Assembly: GCF_040537815.1 (NCBI RefSeq)
Contig: NZ_JBEWSZ010000004.1
Coordinates: 62,001-126,000, forward strand
Reading direction: 5' to 3'
DNA length: 64,000 nucleotides
From: Mesorhizobium shangrilense
GTDB lineage: Bacteria > Pseudomonadota > Alphaproteobacteria > Rhizobiales > Rhizobiaceae
Part shown: one piece after another, positions 45,269-54,032 of the stretch
Layout of the letters: each line of letters starts with the position of its first letter
Position numbering within the stretch: position 1 is the stretch's first letter
Position numbers and translations under genes: made by a program
Notes under the pieces: generated by a model
The model's database searches: none
Told to the model about the DNA's origin: nothing
Seen by the model: the letters and a program-made list of their open reading frames with translations, nothing else

Positions 45269-46359
45269 GCGCCGAGGATCCGCACGGATTCGGCGGCGAA
45301 GCCAACTTTCACCGGCTGTCCGATCTCGAACATCTGGCCACTGCTGACGCTGTTGCGCTTGGAGACGCGTAGCTTGGTGCCGCCCGTCTCGACCAGGTAG
45401 TATGTGTAGCCGCCAAGATAATTGGTGCCCATGATCGTCCCATCGACAGCGATCGGGTTGTCCTGGGCGGGCAGGCTGATTTTCTCCGGGCGTATCGACA
45501 TGAAGGCCTTCTGTCCCGCGACCGCTTTCTTGTGGGAAGCCGTCAAGGTCATGCCCAGCGGCGTCTTCACGGTCGCCTGCTCGCCGTCCACGGCAATCAC
45601 GTCCGCGTCGAGGAAGTTGGTCTCGCCGATGAAGTCGGCGACGAAGCGGTTTGCCGGTTCCTCGTAGATGGCGGCAGGTGTGCCGAGCTGTTGGATCTCG
45701 CCATCGCCGAGAACGCAGATGCGATCCGACATGTCGAGTGCTTCTTCCTGGTCATGGGTGACGAAGACGAAGGTGATGCCGGTCTTGCGCTGCAGGGTGC
45801 GCAATTCGTCACGCATGGCCTGGCGGAGCTTCAGGTCGAGTGCCGAGAGTGGTTCGTCGAGCAGCAGGACTTCCGGTTCGGGTGCCAGCGCACGGGCGAG
45901 CGCAACGCGCTGACGCTGGCCGCCGGACAATTGCTGCGGCTTGCGCCTGGCAAATGCCTCCATATGAACGAGACGAAGCATATCGGCGACGCGCGCATCG
46001 CGGCGGGCCTTTGACCAGCCCAGGTTTTCGAGCCCGAAGCCGATATTCTGCTCGACGCTCATATGCGGAAACAGGGCGTAGCTCTGGAAGACGGTGTTGA
46101 CCCGCCGCTTGTGCGGCGGCAGCCCCTGTATGTCCGAGCCGTGCAGGAAAATTTGACCCGCCGTTGGCTGTTCGAAGCCGGCGATCATGCGCAACAGCGT
46201 GGTCTTGCCGCAGCCGCTCGGCCCGAGCAGCGTAAAGAACTCGTTGTCGTAAATGTCGAAAGAAACAGGCTTCAACGCCTGATAGGTGCCGAACACCTTG
46301 GAGACGCCCTTGATCTCTACGGCCTTTCGAGATGCGCGGTGGCCGCCCTCATCAATCAT
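45265..46359 (-). CDS. Polyamine-type ABC transporter ATPase (PotA-like, second system)
   Basis: A 364-residue ATPase with Walker [11 protein letters not shown]-loop [10 protein letters not shown], signature [15 protein letters not shown], Walker [14 protein letters not shown] and switch His in [13 protein letters not shown] domain follows. It is the first of the three ABC genes in this operon. It shares gene content but not gene order with the system at 20119-24083, where the binding-protein gene comes first. Confidence 0.94.
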   Translation of the reverse strand: MIDEGGHRASRKAVEIKGVSKVFGTYQALKPVSFDIYDNEFFTLLGPSGCGKTTLLRMIAGFEQPTAGQIFLHGSDIQGLPPHKRRVNTVFQSYALFPHMSVEQNIGFGLENLGWSKARRDARVADMLRLVHMEAFARRKPQQLSGGQRQRVALARALAPEPEVLLLDEPLSALDLKLRQAMRDELRTLQRKTGITFVFVTHDQEEALDMSDRICVLGDGEIQQLGTPAAIYEEPANRFVADFIGETNFLDADVIAVDGEQATVKTPLGMTLTASHKKAVAGQKAFMSIRPEKISLPAQDNPIAVDGTIMGTNYLGGYTYYLVETGGTKLRVSKRNSVSSGQMFEIGQPVKVGFAAESVRILGA

Positions 46360-46455
46360 GGTGTGGGCGCTCCGGTCGGGACTTTTGCGAGCTCGGCGAT
46401 GAAGACATGATTTCGACGCCGCGCACCAAGAGCGGGCGCGGCGTCGATCAGGCGG

Positions 46456-47586
46456 TTACATCTTCTCCCATTTGCCGTTGCGCACGACGAACATGTCGAT
46501 GTCGATGGCCATGTTGGTCTGTCCGTTCGCATCGAACGAGACGTCGCCCAGAATGCCGTCGTGATGGATGTCACGAATGGCCTTGCTCAGCGCTTCCTTG
46601 TCGTCGATGCCCTTTTCCTTGATGACCTCGAGCAGGATCTGCGTGGCCTCGTAGGCATATTTGGCGTAGGAACCGGCAGGATCGGGATAGGCCTTGGTTT
46701 CATAGGCCTTGTTGAATTCCTCGAGCTTCGGGTTCGACTGTACGGAGGGAGTTCCCGCAATGGTTCCCTCGGCGGCCGCCCCCGCGATCTCGATGAACTT
46801 CGGATCGTAGATGCCCGAAATTCCGTACATGGGCAGATTGCCCATTCCAAGGTCGGCCATCTGGCTGCGCACCAGCGCGGCTTCGGTGACGACGCCACCG
46901 AAGTAGACCGCATCAGGCGCTGCCGCCTTCGCCGTGGTCAGCATGGCGCGGAAATCGGTCGTGCCGACTGCCGCGGCATCCGAGGAAACGATCTCGCCGC
47001 CGGCGGCCTTGAAGAAATCCCCGAACCACTTGGTGTTGGCCGCGCCGTAGTCGGTGGTGTCGGAGATGATCGCGATCTTCTTGATCTTGCCTTGCTTGGC
47101 GATGGCTTCGGCCAGCGGCTTGTTCTCGTTGACCAGCGTGGGCGTCACGCGGGTCACGTTCGGGAAATTCTGCTCGGTGATCTTCGGGCTGACCGCGCCC
47201 CAGACGATGAACGGCATCTGCGAGCGGTTGAAGACCGGGATCGTCGCCAGTGCGACCGAACTGTTCCAATGCCCGGTTGCCGCGATCACCGACGGATCAT
47301 TGACGAGCTTCTGGGCCGCTGAAACGCCGACGGCCGGATCGGAGGCGTCGTCGAGAATGACGCCTTCCACCTGGTGTGGGTAGCCGCTGGCATTGGCCTG
47401 TTCGATCGCGAGCAGGAAGCCATTGCGGGCGCCCAGCCCCTGCTGGGCGTTGCCGCCGGAGAGCGGTCCAATGAAGCCGAGTTTGATCTGGTCGGCCTGA
47501 GCCTGGGCGGCGCCCAGTGCGATGGCCAACAGAGACCCGGCCAGAATTGACGATACGCGGATAAGCGTACTGCGCCTGTTTTGCAT
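46456..47586 (-). CDS. Branched-chain-amino-acid-type substrate-binding protein (LivK-like)
   Basis: A 376-residue periplasmic binding protein with signal LLAIALGAAQAQA and mature start DQIKLGFIGPLSGGNAQQGLG, a classic Peripla_BP_6 opening. It is transcribed away from livHMGF, an arrangement seen where one promoter region feeds both. LivK relatives bind Leu/Ile/Val but also amides, urea and aromatic acids. Given the amine-oxidising genes downstream of livF, the ligand is probably a modified amine or amino acid. Confidence 0.9.
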   Translation of the reverse strand: MQNRRSTLIRVSSILAGSLLAIALGAAQAQADQIKLGFIGPLSGGNAQQGLGARNGFLLAIEQANASGYPHQVEGVILDDASDPAVGVSAAQKLVNDPSVIAATGHWNSSVALATIPVFNRSQMPFIVWGAVSPKITEQNFPNVTRVTPTLVNENKPLAEAIAKQGKIKKIAIISDTTDYGAANTKWFGDFFKAAGGEIVSSDAAAVGTTDFRAMLTTAKAAAPDAVYFGGVVTEAALVRSQMADLGMGNLPMYGISGIYDPKFIEIAGAAAEGTIAGTPSVQSNPKLEEFNKAYETKAYPDPAGSYAKYAYEATQILLEVIKEKGIDDKEALSKAIRDIHHDGILGDVSFDANGQTNMAIDIDMFVVRNGKWEKM

Positions 47587-47777
47587 GGTTCCACCTCGAT
47601 AGAATTATCTGCCGCCGTCGTAGCGACCCGGCCGATCGTGATCGTCGGCTGATCATCACTGTATGGGCGTGCATCCAATGATGAAATTCGGAAATTGTGA
47701 CTCGTGAGTTCGGAGATTCGTTCTGTCCGCCAGGCGTGACGGTTGATACCCGTCGGCTTCAATCGAGAGTGAACCGC

Positions 47778-48695
47778 ATGGCGGAACTGCTTGTCCAGCA
47801 ACTGGTGAACTGGATAACCCTTGGGTGCATCTATGCCTTGCTGGCGATCGGATTCAGCCTGATCTTCGGTGTCTTGGACGTCATTCATTTCTCTCATGGC
47901 GATGTCGCGATGACGGCGCCTTTCATCACGCTGGGACTGGCCCAGGCGCTGGCGACCGCGCTTGGAGCCTCGAGCCCCGCCTGGCTGGTCATTGCGGTGC
48001 CGCTAGCCGTGCTCGCCGTCGGTTTGATCGGTGTCCTGCTGGACAAGGTGATTATCAGGCGCTTCCGCGACGCGCCCGCCATGATGGCGCTAGTGGCGAC
48101 GGTGGCGCTGGGCATCGTCATCCGCGAACTGATCCGCCATCTCTATCCTGAGGGATCGAACCCGCATGCCTTCCCCCGCCTGGTGACGGGCATGGCTTTC
48201 GAAGTCTCCGGCGTCGCCATCAGCTGGTTCGCCCTGCTTGTGGTCACGCTGACCGTCGCGCTGGTGGCCTTGCTGTTCGTCTTCCTGCGCATGACCCCGC
48301 TCGGCCTGCGCATCCGGGCGGCCTCGGAAGACCGGATCGTGGCGCGGATGATGGGCATCCGCGATGCCCGCGTCTTCCGTGCGACGTTCTTCATCGCCTC
48401 CGCGATCGGCGCCATCGCCGGGCTTTTGTTCGCAAGCTATGCCGGCGTCACCCGGTTCGACTTCGGTGTCATGGCCGGCTTGCTCGGCTTTTCCGCCGCG
48501 GTGATCGGCGGCCTCGGCTCGATGCCAGGCGCCATCCTGGGCGGACTGATCATCGCCGGCATAGAGGTGCTTGCGCAGACATTCGTGCCGGACGGCGCTT
48601 CCTATCGACTGGTCTTCGTCTTCCTGCTCGTCATCGCCGTGCTCATCTTCCGCCCTGCCGGCCTGCTTGGGCGCACCGTCATGGAGAAAGTCTAG
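47778..48695 (+). CDS. Branched-chain-type ABC permease LivH
   Basis: A 305-residue permease. LGCIYALLAIGFSLIFGVLDVIHFSHGD is the LivH signature near residues 15-45. The GLRIRAASEDRIVARMMGI loop contacts the ATPases. The ATG at 47778 is used, because the upstream frame runs into the promoter region. Confidence 0.93.
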   Translation: MAELLVQQLVNWITLGCIYALLAIGFSLIFGVLDVIHFSHGDVAMTAPFITLGLAQALATALGASSPAWLVIAVPLAVLAVGLIGVLLDKVIIRRFRDAPAMMALVATVALGIVIRELIRHLYPEGSNPHAFPRLVTGMAFEVSGVAISWFALLVVTLTVALVALLFVFLRMTPLGLRIRAASEDRIVARMMGIRDARVFRATFFIASAIGAIAGLLFASYAGVTRFDFGVMAGLLGFSAAVIGGLGSMPGAILGGLIIAGIEVLAQTFVPDGASYRLVFVFLLVIAVLIFRPAGLLGRTVMEKV

Positions 48696-48696
48696 C

Positions 48697-49872
48697 ATGC
48701 AGGGAAGCGCTTCAACCGCCGCGCCGGGCAAGGCAGCGGCCGCGGCCTTCACCGTTGTCTCGCAACTGTGCGGCGCGGCTTTCCTATACCTCATCTTGAA
48801 GGTTGACGGCGGCTGGCAGGTGGTCGGCCTGCTGGTCTTGCTCGGACTGGGCTTCTATCTGTTGGAGAAGCTGCCGTGGATCGCGGACTACGCGTTAGCG
48901 AGCTTTGCCCGGGTTCCGCTCGTGGCGATGGTTACCGCGGCCGTTGTCGTCCTGGCTTTTCCGTTCTTCGTCGGCTCGAATACCTATATCCTGCATCTGC
49001 TGATCGTCGCCGAGCTCTATGCCGTGCTCGCGCTGGCGCTCAATTTCCAGCTCGGCAGCGCCAACATTCCGAACTTCGCCACCGGCGCGTCCTACGGCAT
49101 CGGTGCTTACGTATCGGCGCTGCTGGCGATCAATTTCGGTGTCAGTTTCTGGCTGACGCTGCCGGTCGCGGCGCTGGCGGCAACGCTGTTCGGTTTCATC
49201 ATCGGCATTCCATCGATGCGCACGCGCGACACCTATCTGGCGCTCGTCACCATCGCCTTCGGTGTCGTGGTCCAGCAATTGCTGAACAATTTCAGCTGGA
49301 CCGGTGGCCCCAACGGTCTGGTCGGCATTCCGGCGCCCAGCCTGTTTGGCCATTCCTTTGCCGACCCGCTGGTGATCCTCGGCTGGAAACTGCCGAGCCA
49401 GGCGAACTTCTATTATCTGTCAGCGGCGCTGGTCGTCGTCGCCATCGTCACGGCGCATCGCTTGCACGGCTCGCGCATCGGGCTGGCCTGGAACGCGCTG
49501 CGCGCCGACGAGATCGCCGCCAGGGCGCAAGGCATCAACGTGGCGTGGTTCAAGGTGCTGGCGTTCGCGGTCGATGCCTTTCTCGCCGCCTTCGCCGGCA
49601 CGATCTACGCCTTCTACGTTTCCTACATTTCCCCCGACAATTTCACCTTCCTTGTCTCCGTCACCATCATGACCATGGTCATCGTCGGCGGCATGGACAA
49701 TATTTTCGGCGTCATCGTCGGTGCCTTCCTGCTGACCATCCTGCCCGAGAAACTGCGCGCCTTCGCCGACTATCGCCTGCTGTTTTTCGGCGTCGTCATC
49801 ATCGGCTTCCTGATGATCCGACCGCAGGGGCTGTTCCCACAACGCATGCGGCGCTACGGAGGCGACCTGTGA
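48697..49872 (+). CDS. Branched-chain-type ABC permease LivM
   Basis: A 391-residue permease with a longer than usual N-terminal region holding extra membrane helices. The core is ALNFQLGSANIPNFATGASYGIGAY and GSRIGLAWNALRADEIAARAQGIN. It starts two bases after the livH stop and its own stop overlaps the livG GTG. Confidence 0.93.
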   Translation: MQGSASTAAPGKAAAAAFTVVSQLCGAAFLYLILKVDGGWQVVGLLVLLGLGFYLLEKLPWIADYALASFARVPLVAMVTAAVVVLAFPFFVGSNTYILHLLIVAELYAVLALALNFQLGSANIPNFATGASYGIGAYVSALLAINFGVSFWLTLPVAALAATLFGFIIGIPSMRTRDTYLALVTIAFGVVVQQLLNNFSWTGGPNGLVGIPAPSLFGHSFADPLVILGWKLPSQANFYYLSAALVVVAIVTAHRLHGSRIGLAWNALRADEIAARAQGINVAWFKVLAFAVDAFLAAFAGTIYAFYVSYISPDNFTFLVSVTIMTMVIVGGMDNIFGVIVGAFLLTILPEKLRAFADYRLLFFGVVIIGFLMIRPQGLFPQRMRRYGGDL

Positions 49873-50654
49873 GTGCGCTTCTCAAGGTCGAGAACCTGAC
49901 GATGCGCTTCGGCGGCCTGGTCGCGCTCAATGATGTCAGTCTGTCGATCGACAAGGGCGCGGTGCTCGCCGTCATCGGCCCGAACGGTGCCGGCAAGTCG
50001 ACGCTGTTCAATGTGGTGACCGGCGTCTACCGGCCGACCTCCGGCCGGGTGACGTTCGACGGCGCCGAGATCACCGGCCGCCCGTCCTACGAAGTCGTCG
50101 ACCGCGGCATCGCCCGCACCTTTCAGTCGTCGCGGCTGTTCTCGGACCTGAGCGTCCTCGACAACGTCATCATCGGCATGCACACCCGCACAAAGACCGG
50201 CGTGCTGGATGCGCTGTTCCGGCCGGGCGCGTCGCGCCGGGAGATGGCGGCCTGCGTCAAGAAGGCCGAGGCGCTGCTCAAGCTTGGATCCGGCGACCTG
50301 TTCGAGCAACGTTACCGTCCGGCGGGCACACTGGCACAGGCCGACAGGCGGCGGCTGGAAATCGCCCGCGCGCTGGCATCGCAGCCCAAGCTTCTGCTGC
50401 TCGACGAGCCGTCGGTCGGCATGGACGATACAGAAACCGACGCCCTGGTTGCCGATATCGTGCGGCTGCGCGCGCAAAACCCCGAACTGTCGGTGGTCCT
50501 GATCGAGCACGACATGCGGGTGGTCGAGGCTTTCCCGCAGCACGTCACCTGCATCGACTATGGCAGCAAGATCGCCGAGGGCGACTTTGCGGCGGTACGC
50601 GCCGACCCGCGCGTCCAGGAAGCCTATCTCGGGAAGGCGGTCACCCATGCTTGA
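49869..50654 (+). CDS. Branched-chain-type ABC ATPase LivG with altered signature motif
   Basis: A 261-residue ATPase starting at GTG (overlap with the livM stop). Walker A GPNGAGKST, Q-loop FQSSRLF, Walker B LLLDEPSVGMDD and switch His in LIEHDMR are normal. The ABC signature, normally LSYGEQRRLEIARA in LivG, reads LAQADRRRLEIARA at residues 155-168: the conserved Gly is Ala158 and the Gln is Arg160. The usual insertion before this site also looks shortened. It may still work because LivF has a canonical signature, giving an asymmetric ATPase pair. Confidence 0.88.
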   Translation: MSALLKVENLTMRFGGLVALNDVSLSIDKGAVLAVIGPNGAGKSTLFNVVTGVYRPTSGRVTFDGAEITGRPSYEVVDRGIARTFQSSRLFSDLSVLDNVIIGMHTRTKTGVLDALFRPGASRREMAACVKKAEALLKLGSGDLFEQRYRPAGTLAQADRRRLEIARALASQPKLLLLDEPSVGMDDTETDALVADIVRLRAQNPELSVVLIEHDMRVVEAFPQHVTCIDYGSKIAEGDFAAVRADPRVQEAYLGKAVTHA

Positions 50655-51348
50655 ACTCAGCGACGTCGATACCAGCTATGATGCGGTGCCGATGCTGCGC
50701 GGCGTGGCGATGAACGTTCGCCCCGGCGAGCTGGTCTGCCTGCTCGGGCCGAACGGCGCCGGCAAGACGACCACCTTCATGACCGTCTGCGGCGTGGTGC
50801 GGGCCCAGCGCGGCAAGGTCGCGGTGCTGGGCAGGGACATGGCGACGCTTGGTACGGAAAACCTGGCGGCGCTCGGTGTCGGCCTCGTTCCGGAAGGACG
50901 CCGGCTGTTCCCAAGCCTGACCGTGATCGAGAACCTGCGCCTGGGCTATGACGCGGTGTCTGGTCGGGGGCCTAACTTCGCGGCGCAGCTGGACAAGATG
51001 AGCAATCTGTTTCCGCGTATCCGAGAACGTTTGCGCCAGGTCGCCGGCACCTTGTCAGGCGGCGAACAGGCGATGGTCGCACTGGCGCGCGCGCTGATCG
51101 GCGAACCCAGGCTGGTGATCATGGACGAACCGTCGCTCGGTCTCTCGCCCAAGCTCATCGGCGAGTATTTCGAGATCACCCGGGAGATCCATCGCCGCGG
51201 CACGACCATTCTTTTGATCGAACAGAACGCGGAAATGGGACTGGGAATCGCCGATCGCGGCTATGTCCTGGTCAAGGGCAAGGTCGCCCAGGAAGGACCG
51301 GCAAAGGAGCTGCTCTCGTCCAAGGCGGCCAGAAGCCTCTACCTCTGA
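50647..51348 (+). CDS. Branched-chain-type ABC ATPase LivF
   Basis: A 233-residue ATPase: Walker A GPNGAGKTT, signature LSGGEQAMVALARAL, Walker B LVIMDEPSLGLSP and switch His replaced by the usual LivF Gln (LLIEQNAEM). It overlaps livG by eight bases and ends the importer operon, 211 bases before the monooxygenase gene. Confidence 0.94.
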   Translation: MLELSDVDTSYDAVPMLRGVAMNVRPGELVCLLGPNGAGKTTTFMTVCGVVRAQRGKVAVLGRDMATLGTENLAALGVGLVPEGRRLFPSLTVIENLRLGYDAVSGRGPNFAAQLDKMSNLFPRIRERLRQVAGTLSGGEQAMVALARALIGEPRLVIMDEPSLGLSPKLIGEYFEITREIHRRGTTILLIEQNAEMGLGIADRGYVLVKGKVAQEGPAKELLSSKAARSLYL

Positions 51349-51559
51349 ACCGGGCAAATGCGTCTGCCGCCACCACGCGATCCCGGATGTTGCGTCCCGC
51401 ATTCCACACCCCGACGATAGCCTCCCAGCATTTAGGGACAAGCTAACCACTGCCACATGAAATCGTAATTTCCGCTGCCCGGTCCCTCCAGTAAACCAAA
51501 GATCAGACCTCCGTCGCATGCGCGAAAACTCTCGGGGAGAGCCAGAAAGGGCCGCTGAA

Positions 51560-52834
51560 ATGTCAGTCGAAAAGGTAGACACGCTCGTTGTAGGCGGCGG
51601 CCAGGCGGGGTTGGCCATGAGCGAACATCTGAGCAAGTGCGGGGTGCCTCATCTCGTCCTCGAGCGGCAGCGTATCGCCGAACGCTGGCGCACTGAAAGA
51701 TGGGACTCGCTGGTTGCCAATGGCCCGGCCTGGCATGACCGTTTTCCTGGCATGGAGTTTCCGGATGCCGGCCCAGATGCCTTTGTCGCCAAGGAAAAGG
51801 TTGCGGATTATTTTGTCGCTTACGCGAACATGATCGCTGCGCCTGTCCGGTGCGGCGTAGAGGTCAGGAAAGTGCAAAGGCTGGTCGGCCGGCCCGGTTT
51901 CCAGGTCGAGACCTCGGATAGCGTGATCGAGGCCAGAAGCGTGGTTGCCGCCACTGGAGCTTTCCAGCATCCCGTCGTCCCGGCCATCGTCCCCGAAGAT
52001 GCCGGGCTCATGCAGATCCATTCCAGCGCCTATCGCAATCCCGGCCAGCTGCCCGAGGGGGCCGTGCTGGTGGTTGGCTCGGGGTCTTCGGGGGTGCAGA
52101 TCGCGGACGAACTCCAGCGGGCCGGAAGGCGCGTATACCTCTCGGTTGGGCCGCACGATCGCCCGCCGCGTGCCTATCGCGAGCGTGACTTCTGCTGGTG
52201 GCTGGGGGTTTTGGGCAAGTGGGACGCCCAGGCCCCGGCGCCTGGTACGGAACATGTCACCATAGCGGTGAGCGGTGCGCGTGGCGGCCAGACAATCGAC
52301 TTCCGGCGTCTTGCCGCGCAAGGGATGACGCTGGTTGGCCGGACGGAATCGTACAAGGACGGTGTCATGGTCTTCGCATCCGATCTGGCCAGGAATATCG
52401 CGCGCGGCGATGCGAACTACATGTCGGTGCTGGACGAAGCCGACGCCTATGTTGCCCGCAACGGCCTCGACCTTCCCGAAGAGCCCGATGCCCGCAAGAT
52501 CGGGCCTGATCCGCAATGCGTGACCGATCCCATTCATGGTCTGAACCTGGCTGAAGCCGGAATAAGCTCGATCATCTGGGCTACGGGATTCACCGTCGAC
52601 TACAACTGGCTCGGCGTTGATGTGTTCGACGAAAAAGGCAAGCCGAAGCATCAGCGCGGAGTTTCGACCGAACCCGGGATCTATTTCCTGGGCTTGCCGT
52701 GGCAATCGCGCAGGGGCTCCAGCTTTATCTGGGGCGTCTGGCACGACGCCCAGCATGTGGCGGATCACATTTCCACGCAGCGCAAATACCTGGCCTATCA
52801 CGCGTCCGCGAAACGCGAGACCAAGGTGGCATAG
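51560..52834 (+). CDS. Flavin-dependent monooxygenase (FMO/CzcO-like)
   Basis: A 424-residue two-dinucleotide-binding flavoprotein. The FAD site is VDTLVVGGGQAGLAMSEHL at residues about 6-24. The NADPH site is VLVVGSGSSGVQIADEL near residue 175. IIWATGFTVDYNWL carries the ATG motif of FMO and N-hydroxylase families. Such enzymes put one oxygen on a nitrogen, sulfur or ketone carbon. The ATG at 51560 has AAGGG at about 10 bases. It is followed by ridA after 56 bases and starts a plus-strand catabolic run. N-oxidation of an amine is the likely chemistry. Confidence 0.85.
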   Translation: MSVEKVDTLVVGGGQAGLAMSEHLSKCGVPHLVLERQRIAERWRTERWDSLVANGPAWHDRFPGMEFPDAGPDAFVAKEKVADYFVAYANMIAAPVRCGVEVRKVQRLVGRPGFQVETSDSVIEARSVVAATGAFQHPVVPAIVPEDAGLMQIHSSAYRNPGQLPEGAVLVVGSGSSGVQIADELQRAGRRVYLSVGPHDRPPRAYRERDFCWWLGVLGKWDAQAPAPGTEHVTIAVSGARGGQTIDFRRLAAQGMTLVGRTESYKDGVMVFASDLARNIARGDANYMSVLDEADAYVARNGLDLPEEPDARKIGPDPQCVTDPIHGLNLAEAGISSIIWATGFTVDYNWLGVDVFDEKGKPKHQRGVSTEPGIYFLGLPWQSRRGSSFIWGVWHDAQHVADHISTQRKYLAYHASAKRETKVA

Positions 52835-52890
52835 CCAATGGCAGCTGAAACGGATGTCCTGACCTCGAGCCTGATCTGACGGAGACCAAG

Positions 52891-53331
52891 ATGGCGCATA
52901 CAAGAATTCGCAAGTTCAACACGAAAGACACCTATCCCGAGCAGAAGCTCGACAACGATCTGTGCCAGGCGGTCGTTACGCGGGGCGGCAGAACCGTCTA
53001 TTTGCGTGGCCAGTGCCCGCAGGACCTCGACACGGCCAAGAACATCGACAGCCACGATCCCGCCGAGCAGACGCACAAGGTCATGCAGAACATCCGCCAG
53101 CTGATCGAAGAGTGCGGCGGCACCATGGAGCACTTGGTCAAGGTGGTGGTCTACATCACCGACGTGCGCCATCGCGAGGCGGTCTACCGCACGATGGGCG
53201 AGTATATCAAAGGCGTGTATCCGGTCTCGACCGGCCTTGTCGTGCAAGCCCTGGCGCGGCCGGACTGGCTGGTCGAGATCGACGGCACCGCCGTCATTCC
53301 GGATGATCACACCTCGATCATCACGGATTGA
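52891..53331 (+). CDS. RidA-family (YjgF/YER057c) enamine/imine deaminase
   Basis: A 146-residue RidA-type protein. TVYLRGQCPQD, then KVMQNIRQLIEECGGTMEHL and the end RPDWLVEIDGTAVI follow the family order. RidA members hydrolyse reactive enamine/imine intermediates or act in pyrimidine, tryptophan and amine breakdown pathways. Sitting between a flavin monooxygenase and an aldehyde dehydrogenase, it may release ammonia or amine from an imine made by flavin oxidation. Confidence 0.87.
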   Translation: MAHTRIRKFNTKDTYPEQKLDNDLCQAVVTRGGRTVYLRGQCPQDLDTAKNIDSHDPAEQTHKVMQNIRQLIEECGGTMEHLVKVVVYITDVRHREAVYRTMGEYIKGVYPVSTGLVVQALARPDWLVEIDGTAVIPDDHTSIITD

Positions 53332-53336
53332 CGGCC

Positions 53337-54011
53337 ATGACCTTTTCCATTGTCGCGCGGTGCGAGCGCACCGGCATGTTCGGGGTCGCGGTATCTTCCT
53401 CGTCCCCCGCGGTGGCGGCGCGCTGCGCCTATGCGCAGGCGGGCGTCGGCGCCATTGCCAGCCAGAACGTCACCGATCCGACGCTTGGGCTGCGAGGCCT
53501 TGAGCTGCTGGCGCGCGGTGCTTCTGCGGCCGAGGCGATCGCCATACTGAAACGCACCGGCGCCTACAGCGAATACCGGCAGGTGCTGACTGTCGATGCC
53601 GCTGGAACGACCGCGATCCATTCTGGGCCCAGGGCGCTTGGCATCTGGGCCGAAGCGCGCGCGGACAATGTCGCCTGCGGCGGCAACATGCTGGCCCATG
53701 ACGGCGTGCCGCAAGCCATGGTCGGGGCCTTTCTGGCGTCGGAAGGCCATCTGGGCGACCGCCTCATCGCGACCATGCGCGCCGCGCTGAAGGCGGGTGG
53801 CGAGGCCGGCCCGGTCCATTCCGCCGGCATGAAGCTGGTGCGCGAGGTCGCTTGGCCGGTCGCCGACCTGCGCTGCGACTGGACCGACGACTGCCCGATC
53901 GAGCAACTGGCCAAGCTGTGGGAAATCTACAAGCCACAGCTCGATGCCTATGTGACCCGCGCCATAAACCCGTCCGATGCGCCGAGCTACGGCGTGCCGG
54001 GCGATGAATAG
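53337..54011 (+). CDS. DUF1028 protein (Ntn-hydrolase-like)
   Basis: A 224-residue protein of the DUF1028 family, thought to share the Ntn-hydrolase fold. MTFSIVARCERTGMFGVAVSSSSPAVAARC, with its GVGAIASQN continuation, is the diagnostic start (residues 4-48). If it is an Ntn hydrolase, the nucleophile would have to be exposed by processing; I cannot point to it. The ATG at 53337 is six bases after the ridA stop, so the two are coupled. An amide hydrolase role would fit the ArgE-like deacylase nearby. Confidence 0.82.
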   Translation: MTFSIVARCERTGMFGVAVSSSSPAVAARCAYAQAGVGAIASQNVTDPTLGLRGLELLARGASAAEAIAILKRTGAYSEYRQVLTVDAAGTTAIHSGPRALGIWAEARADNVACGGNMLAHDGVPQAMVGAFLASEGHLGDRLIATMRAALKAGGEAGPVHSAGMKLVREVAWPVADLRCDWTDDCPIEQLAKLWEIYKPQLDAYVTRAINPSDAPSYGVPGDE

Positions 54012-54032
54012 TCAAGACAGGGGATGCCTGCG

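Noticed and set aside
43584..45305. A 573-codon frame that seems to join both permease genes of the second polyamine system
   Set aside because: Only its last 262 codons match a permease. The upstream part is the shifted frame of the PotB-like gene, which has its own correct frame.
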